Source of the DNA: Allofustis seminis DSM 15817
Lineage (GTDB): Bacteria; Bacillota; Bacilli; Lactobacillales; Carnobacteriaceae_A
DNA: 64,000 nucleotides
Reading direction: 5' to 3'
Assembly: GCF_000374325.1 (NCBI RefSeq)
Contig: NZ_KB894080.1
Span: 153,190 to 217,189 of the forward strand
Shown: positions 54,499 through 63,815 of the stretch, piece after piece
Layout of the letters: every line of letters starts with the position of its first letter
How positions within the stretch are numbered: the first letter of the stretch is position 1
Notes under the pieces: model-generated
The model's input: the letters and a program-made list of their open reading frames with translations, nothing else
Told to the model about the DNA's origin: nothing
Databases searched by the model: none
Position numbers and translations under genes: made by a program

Positions 54499-55873
54499 TG
54501 ATCGTAATTTAACAAGTCGTTTCATGGATTTTGCGACAAAAGTCGGAAGCCAACGTCATTTAGTTGCGATTCGTGACGGATTTATTGCATTGATGCCTCT
54601 AACAATGGCGGGATCTATTGCAGTACTTTTAAACGTTTTCTTCCGCGATATTCCAAATACCTTTGAAATGACAGGATTTGTTGAAACGATGCAACCGCTT
54701 ATCGAAATTAATGGCTATGTTTATTTCGGTACGATTGCGATTATGGCACTTGTTTTTGCTTTTTCTTTAGGACATAGCTTATCTACAAGTTACGGAGTGA
54801 ACGGCCTTTCAGGTGGTTTAGTTTCCGTTGCTTCATTCATTGCAACAGTTCCACAAATGTTCAATGTTAATGTGGACTTGACAGCTGCTGATGCAGGCGT
54901 AATCGAAGCCTTAAAAGGACTGGGCTTGACGATTGAATCTGCAGAAGGTGCAACTCATCTTGTTGCAAGTGACTGGGGCGGATTATCCGTTAACTTCTTA
55001 GGAGCTACAGGATTATTTACTGCACTTATTATTGGACTTTTATCGACACAGATTTTCGTATGGGTGACCAAACGTGATTTAATTATTAAATTGCCAGATA
55101 GCGTTCCACCTGCTGTAAATAAAGCATTTGCAGCAATTGTTCCAGGTACTTTAGCTATTTATACAGTCGGTCTGATTACGATGATCGTAACTAAATTGAG
55201 CGGACAAGGCATTAATGACCTCATCAGTTTCTACATTCAACAACCATTGCTTGGATTATCCCAAGGCTGGTTCAGCGTGGTCTTACTGTCCTTCCTAGTT
55301 CAATTATTCTGGTTCTTCGGACTTCATGGACATAACGTATTGGCACCAATTATGGACGGAATTTATATGCCAGCGCTTATTGCGAACACTGAAGCCTATG
55401 AAGCAACAAAATCAACAGCAAACTTACCATATCTTTGGACGCGTGGCTCTTTTGATGCTTATGCGCAACTTGGAGGTAGTGGAATGACTTTGGCCCTGTT
55501 GATTGCAATCTTTGTCTTCTCAAAACGTGAAGACTACCGTACTATCGCACGTCTGTCCCTGCCAATGGGTATCTTCAACATTAATGAACCTGTAACATTT
55601 GGTATCCCAATGGTGTTGAACCCAGTCTACATTATTCCATGGCTATTTGTGGCACCGATTTGTGCTGGAATTGCATACTTTGCAACAGCTATCGGCTTTG
55701 CGCCACCAGTATTCTTATCTATTCCATGGATTACGCCACCTGTTTTATATGCATTCTTAGCAACAGGTGGAAGCATCACCGCCGCTTTAGTAGCTGCAGT
55801 GAACTTTGTCGTAGCATTCTTGATTTGGGCTGTATTTGTCCGCAGTGCAAACAAGATTAAAATTGAAGAATAA
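54491..55873 (+). CDS. PTS beta-glucoside/cellobiose transporter IIC
   Basis: A 460-residue membrane permease of the lactose/cellobiose PTS family (EIIC), about ten helices, with the conserved FWFFGLHGHNVLAPIMDG and NINEPVTFGIPMVLNP substrate motifs. ATG 54491 is 9 bases after AAGGAG; ATG 54482 abuts it. No IIA or IIB gene is in this operon, so those must come from elsewhere in the genome. Confidence 0.92.
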   Translation: MSNDRNLTSRFMDFATKVGSQRHLVAIRDGFIALMPLTMAGSIAVLLNVFFRDIPNTFEMTGFVETMQPLIEINGYVYFGTIAIMALVFAFSLGHSLSTSYGVNGLSGGLVSVASFIATVPQMFNVNVDLTAADAGVIEALKGLGLTIESAEGATHLVASDWGGLSVNFLGATGLFTALIIGLLSTQIFVWVTKRDLIIKLPDSVPPAVNKAFAAIVPGTLAIYTVGLITMIVTKLSGQGINDLISFYIQQPLLGLSQGWFSVVLLSFLVQLFWFFGLHGHNVLAPIMDGIYMPALIANTEAYEATKSTANLPYLWTRGSFDAYAQLGGSGMTLALLIAIFVFSKREDYRTIARLSLPMGIFNINEPVTFGIPMVLNPVYIIPWLFVAPICAGIAYFATAIGFAPPVFLSIPWITPPVLYAFLATGGSITAALVAAVNFVVAFLIWAVFVRSANKIKIEE

Positions 55874-55901
55874 AGGACAGCGCATAAAGATCTAACAGAT
55901 G

Positions 55902-55957
55902 AACAAGCAAAGTGGCGAGAATGAAATATCTATTTCCCGCCCTTGCTTGTTTTTTTA
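55902..55957 (+). terminator. terminator of the beta-glucoside operon
   Basis: AACAAGCAA (55902-55910) pairs TTGCTTGTT (55943-55951), with inner pairing, followed by T. Confidence 0.88.
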
Positions 55958-56087
55958 TCTCTCATTTTAAAGCCTTAGTTCCAACTTGACACTACTTTGT
56001 AGGCTGATAAAATAAAGAAGAAGCTTCCCTTACTATTGAAAGAGAGGGACATATTTTAAAAAATGAAAATTTAAAGGAGTGACCCAC

Positions 56088-56513
56088 ATGAAAAATTCAA
56101 AATGGAAAGAGTTAGGTTTTGCATCTTTTGTTGTGCTTGCATTAGTCGCTTGTGGTACAGACATTAAAAACAATGCGACCCAAAATAAAGAAGCCCCTGC
56201 CACCGCCGATGTTCAAAAAGAAGAATTGAAAGCAACATTTGAAATTAAAAATGGTGACGATACACTTGCAGACAAAGAAGTAACATTCAAAGAAGGTGCA
56301 ACAGTATTTGAAGTGTTGGATGCTAATTTTGAAGTAAAAGCTGAGGATACGGACTATGGAAAATATATCAAAGCCATTGACGGCGTTGAAGAAGATACAT
56401 CTGCAAGCAAATTCTGGCTCTATACAGTAAATGATAAAATGGCTGAAGTGGATGCTGGTGAGATGACATTAAAAGATGGCGATAAGGTGACATGGACTCT
56501 CAGCGCCATGTAA
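56088..56513 (+). CDS. DUF4430 (transcobalamin-like) lipoprotein
   Basis: A 141-residue lipoprotein: signal with lipobox LVAC (Cys about 22), a linker, then a DUF4430 domain (about 45-141) with GATVFEVLDANFEV, SKFWLYTVND and KDGDKVTW. DUF4430 resembles a domain of vitamin B12 carrier proteins and is often paired with ECF S-components. AAGGAG precedes ATG 56088. The S-component gene overlaps its end by 22 bases. Confidence 0.85.
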   Translation: MKNSKWKELGFASFVVLALVACGTDIKNNATQNKEAPATADVQKEELKATFEIKNGDDTLADKEVTFKEGATVFEVLDANFEVKAEDTDYGKYIKAIDGVEEDTSASKFWLYTVNDKMAEVDAGEMTLKDGDKVTWTLSAM

Positions 56514-57163
56514 AGAGCAAGCGAGCAAAAGCTAGCGCAAAAACCGACATCACTGGCAAAGAATGTACCGCTCATAACAAAAAACAAAAGCATTCACAAA
56601 ATAGGGGACCCTACACGTGGGTGCTTTCTTCTCATGTATCACATTTTACACCGAAGCGTATTGCCTTACTTGCGCTCTTGACAGCGTTAGGATGTATTGG
56701 TCGCTGGTTATTTGCCGTGCCCTTCTTACCTAATATTCAGCCAATGACCACCATTTTGTTGCTTGTGACCTTGCATTTTGGTGTTGTGGACGGAATCATT
56801 GTCTCGATACTTTCGATTTTGTTGACGAATATGTTACTAGGCATGGGGCCATGGACACTGCACCAGATAGGCACATATATGATCGTGATGGCACTGACCG
56901 GAATTTTGCGCCCGCTTTATGCTCGACAGACCCCGCTTCATTTTATGCTACTGACCCTTTATGCCGGACTAGTTGGGTTACTTTATGGATTTATTATTTC
57001 TATATTTTCCGTCTATATGTATCAGATGCCAAGCTTTTTAGCTTATTATATGCGCGGTATTCCCTTTGACATGTTGCATGGTTTGGGAAATATTGGTTTT
57101 TTTAGTCTGTTGGTCCCGATTTTACGCCCAATTTTAGAGAAGAAATTTCCGTCAACACCATAA
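56492..57163 (+). CDS. ECF transporter S-component
   Basis: A 223-residue membrane protein: basic cytosolic N-terminus of about 50 residues, then about six helices. The RIALLALLTALGCIGRW helix resembles the ECF-interaction motif, and MLLGMGPWTLHQIGTYM occurs in B12-like and related S-components. Coupled to the DUF4430 lipoprotein, a corrinoid or similar vitamin is a guess. The energising EcfA/A'/T genes are not in this window. Confidence 0.82.
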   Translation: MDSQRHVKSKRAKASAKTDITGKECTAHNKKQKHSQNRGPYTWVLSSHVSHFTPKRIALLALLTALGCIGRWLFAVPFLPNIQPMTTILLLVTLHFGVVDGIIVSILSILLTNMLLGMGPWTLHQIGTYMIVMALTGILRPLYARQTPLHFMLLTLYAGLVGLLYGFIISIFSVYMYQMPSFLAYYMRGIPFDMLHGLGNIGFFSLLVPILRPILEKKFPSTP

Positions 57164-57174
57164 GGAGGAAAAAT

Positions 57175-57732
57175 ATGAAGAAAGTTGCAGTATTTTTAGC
57201 ACATGGAACGGAAGAAAGTGAAGCAATTATTGTTATTGATCTCTTACGCCGAGCAGGTATCGCAGTGCAGACGGTATCCATTGAAGCGGATGCAGTAATT
57301 CATTCCGCGCATGACATCTTGCTCAAGGCAGATCAGATTATTACGAACTTTAATGCAGAAGGCTATGACTTATTATTTATTCCAGGTGGTGCGAAAGGTG
57401 TGGCACGTATGTATGAATCCGCCAAACTTTCACAGATTTTGTCAGATTTTTCCGCTGCGGGCGGACGGTTAGGAGCAGTATGTGCTGGCCCTACAGTACT
57501 TGGCAAGCTCGGACTGCTTGAAGAAAGTCAAGTAACATGCTATCCAGGCTGGGAAGATCGACTAGGTGGCGCATATTATCATAATCAATCAGTAGTCATT
57601 AGTGATAAAGCGATCACCGGCCGTAGTATGGGGGCATGTATTCCCCTAGCATTAACCATTATCCAAGAATTGATAAGCAAAGAAAAAGCAAATGAAATAA
57701 AAGATGCCATTGTCTATCCTTATGCGTTTTAG
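57175..57732 (+). CDS. DJ-1/PfpI-family protein
   Basis: A 185-residue flavodoxin-like fold protein with ATPG-like LFIPGGAKG and the nucleophile elbow GAVCAGP (Cys about 104). Such proteins act as glyoxalases/deglycases or chaperones. GGAGG before the ATG and 11 bases from the S-component, so it belongs to the same operon; its link to vitamin uptake is unclear. Confidence 0.88.
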   Translation: MKKVAVFLAHGTEESEAIIVIDLLRRAGIAVQTVSIEADAVIHSAHDILLKADQIITNFNAEGYDLLFIPGGAKGVARMYESAKLSQILSDFSAAGGRLGAVCAGPTVLGKLGLLEESQVTCYPGWEDRLGGAYYHNQSVVISDKAITGRSMGACIPLALTIIQELISKEKANEIKDAIVYPYAF

Positions 57733-57764
57733 GCAGTAGAGGCTATACAGTGAATAACATCATA

Positions 57765-57811
57765 AAAACTTGGAACACTCGTAAAAATACGGCAGTGTTC
57801 CGAGTTTTTTT
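57765..57811 (+). terminator. terminator after the DJ-1-family gene
   Basis: AACTTGGAACACT and AGTGTTCCGAGTT (one G-T pair) with a T run. A TATAAT at 57894-57899 may start the rsmG operon. Confidence 0.9.
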
Positions 57812-57990
57812 ATGGAGAAAAAGGGATAAATTTTTAGATATAGTAATTTTATTTACTCCTATTAAATGAGACTATTCTCTTTTTATAATGGGTCAATTTG
57901 CACATTATAAGCATTTTTCAAATGTATAATCATAGTTGAAAATTATGCTGTTTTCTAGTAGAGTTAGAGAGTGTATGTGGAACATTTGAT

Positions 57991-58006
57991 TGTTTCACGA
58001 GAGATA
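57991..58006. promoter_or_regulatory. degenerate parS candidate
   Basis: TGTTTCACGAGAGATA matches the parS consensus TGTTTCACGTGAAACA at 13 of 16 positions, with the left nine bases perfect. It lies 12 bases before rsmG and 0.8 kb before the parA-parB genes, a usual neighbourhood for ParB binding. Weak right half makes binding uncertain. Confidence 0.4.
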
Positions 58007-58017
58007 AAAGGCGCGGT

Positions 58018-58740
58018 ATGATGCAACCGGAACAATTCAAAAAAGCGCTAGAGGCACTAGGGTTTACTGTTACAAAGCAGATGATGGATCAATTTGCACG
58101 CTACGTGCAACTATTGCAGGAGTGGAACAAAAAAATCAACTTGACGGCCATTGACGAGACGGAAGAGATTTATTTAAAACATTTCTATGATAGCGTGGTT
58201 GTCGCACGTTATGTGGCTTTTCAAGATCGGGATACACTAATTGATGTGGGAAGCGGCGCTGGTTTTCCAAGTTTGCCACTAAAAATTTTGTTGCCCTCGT
58301 TACAGATAACGATTATTGATTCCTTAAATAAACGCATTAATTTTTTGAAGTTATTAGTTGAAGAATTGGCACTGGATGATGTGGAGCTTTTTCATGGACG
58401 TGCTGAAGATTTTGGACAGAATGCGGCTTTTCGCGAACGATTTGATTGGGCGACAGCACGTGCTGTGGCACGCATGAGTGTCTTGAGTGAATATTGTCTG
58501 CCTTTTGTAAAAGTAGGTGGCGCATTCCTAGCATTAAAAGGTGACAAGGGTGAAGAAGAGTTGCTAATTGCAAAACGCGCCATTCAAACATTTGGCGGAC
58601 AAGTTGAGCAAGTGGCACATTTTGAATTGCCACTAGAAGCGGGTGAGCGTAGCGTGATTCAAATTAAAAAAATCCAAAAAACGCCTAAAAAATATCCGCG
58701 TCAGGCGGGGCTTGTCAACAAAAAACCGCTCGAAAATTAA
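58018..58740 (+). CDS. rsmG: 16S rRNA (guanine-527 N7) methyltransferase
   Basis: A 240-residue SAM-dependent methyltransferase (GidB) with NLTAI...FYDSVV and DVGSGAGFPSLPLKI (about 76-90). A basic C-terminal tail follows. Two in-frame ATGs lie at 58018 and 58021. First gene of the origin-proximal cluster. Confidence 0.94.
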   Translation: MMQPEQFKKALEALGFTVTKQMMDQFARYVQLLQEWNKKINLTAIDETEEIYLKHFYDSVVVARYVAFQDRDTLIDVGSGAGFPSLPLKILLPSLQITIIDSLNKRINFLKLLVEELALDDVELFHGRAEDFGQNAAFRERFDWATARAVARMSVLSEYCLPFVKVGGAFLALKGDKGEEELLIAKRAIQTFGGQVEQVAHFELPLEAGERSVIQIKKIQKTPKKYPRQAGLVNKKPLEN

Positions 58741-58800
58741 AAGATAAAAATAAAAAAATATAACATTGAAAAAGAAGGTTACTTGGGAAGGGAGAAAGTC

Positions 58801-59562
58801 ATGGGAAAGATTATTGCAGTCGCTAACCAAAAAGGCGGCGTGGGTAAAACCACAACGACCGTTAATTTAGGCGCTTCCCTCGCTTATGAAGGACGTTCCA
58901 TTTTATTGATTGATATGGATGCACAAGGTAATTCGACAAGTGGTGTCGGTGTGCGAAAAGGAGAAGTCGGTCAAGACATTTATGATGTGCTCGTAAATGA
59001 TGTTCCCATAGTTGATACGATTCGCGATACGAGCCGGCAAAATATGCAAGTCGTTCCAGCGACCATTCAATTAGCTGGAGCTGAGGTCGAATTGACACAG
59101 TTTCCAGCACGTGAAAGTCGCCTAAAAGTAGCGCTGGAATCAGTGGTAGACCAGTATGACTTTATTCTAATTGATTGTCCGCCATCTTTAGGGCATTTGA
59201 CGATTAATGCATTTACTGCTGCAGATACGGTCCTAATTCCTGTTCAATGTGAATATTATGCACTTGAAGGTCTGAGTCAACTGCTCAATACGATTCGACT
59301 GGTCCAAAAACATTTCAACCCAGCGTTACGTATTGAAGGGGTATTGCTGACAATGCTTGATGCACGTACGAATTTAGGAACAGAAGTAGTAGAAGAAGTG
59401 AAGAAATATTTCCACGAAAAAGTATATGATACGATTATTCCTCGAAATGTTCGCCTTTCTGAAGCACCAAGTTATGGGCAAACGATTATTGATTATGATA
59501 TTCGTTCAAAAGGTGCCGAAGTCTATCAAGCCCTTGCGAAGGAAGTGTTAGCAAATGAGTAG
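58801..59562 (+). CDS. parA: chromosome partitioning ATPase ParA/Soj
   Basis: A 253-residue ParA with deviant Walker A KGGVGKTT (11-18), DMDAQGN and DCPPSLG. It moves or regulates ParB-parS complexes and affects DnaA. ATG 58801 follows GGAAGGGAG; an upstream start at 58783 overlaps that site. Overlaps parB by 8 bases. Confidence 0.95.
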   Translation: MGKIIAVANQKGGVGKTTTTVNLGASLAYEGRSILLIDMDAQGNSTSGVGVRKGEVGQDIYDVLVNDVPIVDTIRDTSRQNMQVVPATIQLAGAEVELTQFPARESRLKVALESVVDQYDFILIDCPPSLGHLTINAFTAADTVLIPVQCEYYALEGLSQLLNTIRLVQKHFNPALRIEGVLLTMLDARTNLGTEVVEEVKKYFHEKVYDTIIPRNVRLSEAPSYGQTIIDYDIRSKGAEVYQALAKEVLANE

Positions 59563-60436
59563 CAAAAAAACAGGATTAGGTCAAGGCATTCAAGCACTCT
59601 TTCAAGAGATCGAAATTCAAGAAACACCGACACATGGCGAATCTGTGACCGAAATCGAACTTCGTGAAATTCGCCCCAATCCTTATCAGCCGCGCCGCCA
59701 TTTTAATGAAGAAGCACTGGCAGAACTTGCAGAGTCCATTCGTGAAAATGGAGTATTGCAGCCGATTATCGTCCGCCGCTCTCAAGTGAAAGGCTACGAG
59801 ATTGTAGCGGGTGAACGCCGATTTCGTGCATCCCAGCTTATTCAGGCGGAGAAAATTCCAGCAATCGTTCGTGAAATGGACGAAGAGATGATGATCAAGT
59901 ATGCCATTTTAGAGAACTTGCAACGTGAAGATCTAACGGCACTTGAAGAAGCGGATGCCTATCATTTAATGATGGAGCGACTAGATTTAACGCAAGAGAA
60001 AGTAGCCGATGCATTGGGTAAGAGTCGTTCACACATTGCTAACCATTTACGTTTGCGTACACTTCCAGACGAAGTGAAGCAGTTGTTGAATGAAGAGAGA
60101 ATTTCAATGGGACAAGCACGTACACTCCGCGGATTAACTGATGAGAAAGCGATCATTAAATTAGCGAAAAAAGCAGCCGCAGAGAATTTAACGGTGCGCC
60201 AATTAGAAAAATTAGTAGCAGAAATGAAAAATCGCCCTCAAGTTGCACCGAAAACTACGAAAAATAAAAAATCTATTTTTGTGCGCCACTATGAAGAACA
60301 ACTGATGGATAAATTTGGCACCGATGTTACGATTAAAGAACAAGGGCAAAGCGGCCGTATCCAAATTGAATATACGAGCGCAAGCGATTTACATCGTATT
60401 CTAGTGGATGTATTGCAGTTGAACTTGGATGATTAA
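59555..60436 (+). CDS. parB: chromosome partitioning protein ParB/Spo0J
   Basis: A 293-residue ParB: CTP-binding motifs NPYQPRRHF and GERRFRAS (about 87-94), ENLQREDLTALEEA, then the HTH (VADALGKSRSHIANHLRL, about 150-167) and a C-terminal dimerisation domain. It binds parS and loads SMC. Confidence 0.95.
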   Translation: MSSKKTGLGQGIQALFQEIEIQETPTHGESVTEIELREIRPNPYQPRRHFNEEALAELAESIRENGVLQPIIVRRSQVKGYEIVAGERRFRASQLIQAEKIPAIVREMDEEMMIKYAILENLQREDLTALEEADAYHLMMERLDLTQEKVADALGKSRSHIANHLRLRTLPDEVKQLLNEERISMGQARTLRGLTDEKAIIKLAKKAAAENLTVRQLEKLVAEMKNRPQVAPKTTKNKKSIFVRHYEEQLMDKFGTDVTIKEQGQSGRIQIEYTSASDLHRILVDVLQLNLDD

Positions 60437-60454
60437 TGAAATGGGGAGGTTAAG

Positions 60455-60649
60455 ATGAGTCAAGGAGATTATGGTTTGCATGATCATGTCGAAATGAAAA
60501 AAAAGCACCCTTGTGGAAATAATGAATGGGAAATTATTCGCATGGGAGCCGATATTCGTATCAAATGTATCGGTTGTGGTCAACTCGTCTTATTACCGCG
60601 CCGCCAATTCAACAAAAAAATGAAAAGAATAATTCAAAAAAATGATTAA
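60455..60649 (+). CDS. DUF951 small protein
   Basis: A 64-residue DUF951 protein: KKKHPCGNNEWEIIRMGADI with a second pair CIGCGQ, a likely zinc-ribbon of Cys residues. It is always found between parB and ychF in many Firmicutes. Function unknown. GGGGAGG before the ATG. Confidence 0.92.
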   Translation: MSQGDYGLHDHVEMKKKHPCGNNEWEIIRMGADIRIKCIGCGQLVLLPRRQFNKKMKRIIQKND

Positions 60650-60680
60650 TGAAGCAGAGAAAGATTCAGGTGATTAGAAA

Positions 60681-61781
60681 ATGGCTTTAACAGCTGGGAT
60701 TGTCGGACTTCCAAACGTTGGGAAGTCGACCCTTTTTAATGCAATTACAAAAGCGGGAGTGGAGGCTGCAAACTATCCTTTTGCGACCATTGACCCGAAT
60801 GTGGGCGTCGTAGAAGTTCCGGATGCACGGCTGGAACGTCTGGCCGAGATTGTCCATCCTCAAGCAATTCATCCAACAACTTTTGAGTTTACAGATATTG
60901 CAGGAATTGTCGAAGGTGCAAGCGAAGGCGAAGGCCTTGGGAACAAATTCCTTGCCAACATTCGTGAAGTGGATGCCATCTGTCATGTGGTACGCTGCTT
61001 TGATAATGATGAGATTACTCATGTTTCTGGCAAAATTGACCCAGCAGCTGATATTGAGACTATTAATATTGAGCTGACTTTAGCAGATTTAGATGCTGTC
61101 ACGCGCCGATATGATCGAATTCAAAAGCAAGCGAAAGCCAATGAACCCGGTGCTAAAGAAGTATTGGAAGTCTATGACAAAATAAAGCCAGCCCTTGAAG
61201 ACGGCATTCCAGCACGGGCGCTAGAATTCACAAAAGAGCAGGAAAAAATTGTGCGCGAGATGTTCTTATTAACGAGCAAACCAGTACTTTATATTGCAAA
61301 TGTTGACGAAGAGTTGATTGCTAACCCTGAAGCAAGTGACTATTTCCAAATTGTAAAAGAAATTGCTGAAAAAGAAGGAGCCGAAGTCGTGGGTATTTCT
61401 GCCGAAATTGAACAAGAAATTGCGGAACTTGATGACGATGAACGCAACATGTTCTTGGAAGATCTAGGTGTAAGTGAGCCGGGATTGAACCGTGTGATTC
61501 GTAAGTCCTATGAGTTGCTGAACCTCGGCACTTATTTTACAGCAGGAGAAAAAGAAGTGCGTGCCTGGACTTTTGTTAAGGGCATGAAAGCCCCTCAAGC
61601 AGCGGGTATTATCCATTCTGATTTTGAACGTGGATTCATTCGTGCTGAGACGATTTCTTATGAAGATTATGACATATACAATGGAGAAAAAGGAGCACGT
61701 GAAGCAGGACGTATGCGCCAAGAAGGAAAAGACTACATCGTTCAAGATGGTGATGTCATGCTTTTCCGCTTTAATGTCTAG
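60681..61781 (+). CDS. ychF: ribosome-binding ATPase YchF
   Basis: A 366-residue Obg-family protein that binds ATP: G1 GLPNVGKST (8-16), [10 protein letters not shown], and NVDE in place of NKxD, the change that gives ATP specificity. TGS-like C-terminus with [13 protein letters not shown] and [15 protein letters not shown]. Confidence 0.96.
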   Translation: MALTAGIVGLPNVGKSTLFNAITKAGVEAANYPFATIDPNVGVVEVPDARLERLAEIVHPQAIHPTTFEFTDIAGIVEGASEGEGLGNKFLANIREVDAICHVVRCFDNDEITHVSGKIDPAADIETINIELTLADLDAVTRRYDRIQKQAKANEPGAKEVLEVYDKIKPALEDGIPARALEFTKEQEKIVREMFLLTSKPVLYIANVDEELIANPEASDYFQIVKEIAEKEGAEVVGISAEIEQEIAELDDDERNMFLEDLGVSEPGLNRVIRKSYELLNLGTYFTAGEKEVRAWTFVKGMKAPQAAGIIHSDFERGFIRAETISYEDYDIYNGEKGAREAGRMRQEGKDYIVQDGDVMLFRFNV

Positions 61782-61806
61782 AGAGTATGCAATAGGAGGT
61801 CAATGA

Positions 61807-62508
61807 ATGAAAGAACAAGAAGAAAAACAAGCACAGCCTACTTTAAGTATTGCAGAAGAAAATCATTTAATGTACAAAAAATTAACTAATAAAAATGAAG
61901 AATATTTCTTCCAATTGGATCGCCGCTTGACAGAGGAAGGATATCCCGAAGATGAACGTGAACAAATCTTGCATGAAATGCTAGAAAAAACCATGACATT
62001 ACAAGAGGAAAGTGTTCCAGCACGCCGTCATTTTGGAACGGTAACGGACTTCTTGCGCAAGCTGCGAACGGGAGAATTGGCACCTGAAGAAGAAAGTGTC
62101 GCCTCACCAATCTGGCAACGCTATATTGATGGCGCGCTACTACTCGGCGGACTCTTTGCATTGATTAATGGAGTCGGTGCCATGAATGCGAATGCACTGA
62201 AATATGAACCAGCAGGTCTCGGAGAGATCCTTATGAATTTCGTGCTTGGCGGTGTCGTGATGTTAATTTTCACGAAATATGCTCCAAAACCTGGCAAGAA
62301 AAATAGCTTTATCATTTATTTTGCGGCAAGTATCGGTGCCATGGTAATCTGGGTAGTCGGTCTGGGTGCCATGCGCTATCTGGCCTTGAAGATTCCAGCC
62401 ATTAATCCAGCTTTACCTGCATGGGTAATTATCGCAATGGGTTCATTCTCACTTGCTGGAAGATTCTTCTTCAAACGTTATTTCAATATTAAAGGCACGC
62501 TATTTTAA
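61807..62508 (+). CDS. DUF1129 membrane protein
   Basis: A 233-residue protein: cytosolic N-terminal half (about 1-100, TNKNEEYFFQLDRRL...) and about four helices (about 112-225). It matches the DUF1129 protein that follows ychF in Lactobacillales. Function unknown. AGGAGG before the ATG. Last gene of the cluster. Confidence 0.88.
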   Translation: MKEQEEKQAQPTLSIAEENHLMYKKLTNKNEEYFFQLDRRLTEEGYPEDEREQILHEMLEKTMTLQEESVPARRHFGTVTDFLRKLRTGELAPEEESVASPIWQRYIDGALLLGGLFALINGVGAMNANALKYEPAGLGEILMNFVLGGVVMLIFTKYAPKPGKKNSFIIYFAASIGAMVIWVVGLGAMRYLALKIPAINPALPAWVIIAMGSFSLAGRFFFKRYFNIKGTLF

Positions 62509-62526
62509 TATCATATGTTCGACCAT

Positions 62527-62589
62527 AACTGTCCCACCTTTCAAATATGCTCTAATACTAGAGTATGTATGATGTGGGACAGTTTTTTT
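62527..62589 (+). terminator. terminator of the partition cluster
   Basis: AACTGTCCCAC (62527-62537) and GTGGGACAGTT (62574-62584) with an inner stem, then TTTTTTT. The T run is also where the RepA_N-like frame starts. Confidence 0.9.
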
Positions 62590-63669
62590 GTTTTTACAAA
62601 TAAAGAATTGGAATGTTTATTGAATTGTTCGGATCGAACGGTTTCACGGATTAAAAAAGAGTTGATTGATGAGGGGTTATTGCTTCAAAAACAACGAGGA
62701 TTTGACCCTGTGAAAAAACGTAATCTTCCTAACCGTTTATATTTAGCAGATTTAGATGTGGAAGCCACAGATGTTTATAAACTACAAAAAGAAGAACGTG
62801 TATTAGAATCGGCAGCGATCGATCATTGGATCGATGAGGGGTTGACTGATGAAGATCGTGAATTTTTAGCGGAAGAAAATCCTTTAGAAAATTTATTAGA
62901 CGATCATTTATCCAATGATTTAGAAAATTCTTCGGAACATTTACACGAAAAATCAGAGGATTTTTCAGAAGAAATGTCCTCAAAAAATGAGGCAGACGAA
63001 AAAGTGTCGCCCCCTGAAAAAATGGTGAAAAACGCTAAAAAGGGGTCCAAACCCCTTGATACGAGCGGACTAGCAAAATTTGCGCCTCGAGAGAAAGTGA
63101 CCAAACCCCTTGATACAAGCGGACTAGCAAAATTTGCGCCCTATATATATAAAGATAACTATAAAGATCTTAAAGAGATTAAAGATCGCCCAAGCGATGA
63201 AAATTCCATCCTCTGGAAAAATGTGTCCGAGAGTCAAAATTCAGAAACGCTTAATTTAGAGTTAGTGCACCAGTATTTAGACAATATGAGTTTTAAACAT
63301 TTTTATGGCGAAACGCTTTTAAAACTTCTTGAGAATTTTGCCTACGGCAATGCGGAAGCGTTGAAGCTTTATGCGGATAAGGTGATGTTTGCACAGCAGT
63401 CGGCGGAGAAAGACTTGGGCTATAGTTTGGGTGTGGGCTTTGAGATTGATCCTAGCGGGTCATACTTACACCAAATGCTGGCGAAAACGTTTAAATCATG
63501 CATGTATCAGATTCGTCAAGGGCAGGTGCAGCGTCCGAACGACTATCTCTTTATGGCATTCAAGCGTTTATTTTTAGACTATGGACGTTCCCAGCAGTCG
63601 ATGGGGCAGTCGGAACTGTCGGCAGATCTGGTGGAGCTTATCCATAATCCCGATATTTTGTTGGAATAA
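62584..63669 (+). pseudogene. 5'-truncated plasmid-type RepA_N replication initiator
   Basis: From about 62584 the frame matches the second half of a RepA_N domain: FFVFTNKELECLLNCSDRTV, IKKELIDEGLLLQKQRG, LPNRLYLADLD. The first 70-80 residues (the start of the winged-helix domain) are absent; upstream in the same frame lies only the terminator hairpin. A charged linker, two 13-residue repeats (KPLDTSGLAKFAP) and the C-terminal domain (about 63240-63600) are intact to the stop. No ribosome site precedes the in-frame ATGs at 62569/62572. RepA_N proteins start replication of theta plasmids and ICE-like elements; this one is probably a non-working leftover beside the chromosome origin region. 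Confidence 0.78.
63047..63140 (+). repeat. two 40-base direct repeats inside the RepA_N remnant
   Basis: Units 63047-63086 and 63101-63140 differ at one base and start 54 bases apart, in frame. AAGGGGT-CCAA-ACCCCTT (63040-63057) forms a small hairpin at the first unit. In RepA_N plasmids the origin lies inside repA, in its central part, and contains repeats, so this may be the old origin. Confidence 0.75.
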
Positions 63670-63815
63670 AAGATCGCTGAAAAAGAACAGAAGTGAGTAT
63701 ATTTTTATTTAAGCCTTGCAATTTATGAAAGGGGTGGTTAAAATGAAGTAAATAGGGCAGTCTGTTATTTTTATCACAAGATTTATGGAGAGATATGAAA
63801 GTGAGGAATTAAAAT

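Noticed and set aside
62515..62583. Residues upstream of the RepA_N match as real protein
   Set aside because: They are the translation of a terminator hairpin and have no ribosome site.
63743..63751. ATG-AAG-TAA mini-frame after GAAAGGGGTGG
   Set aside because: Two codons only; more likely a decayed gene start than a functional element.
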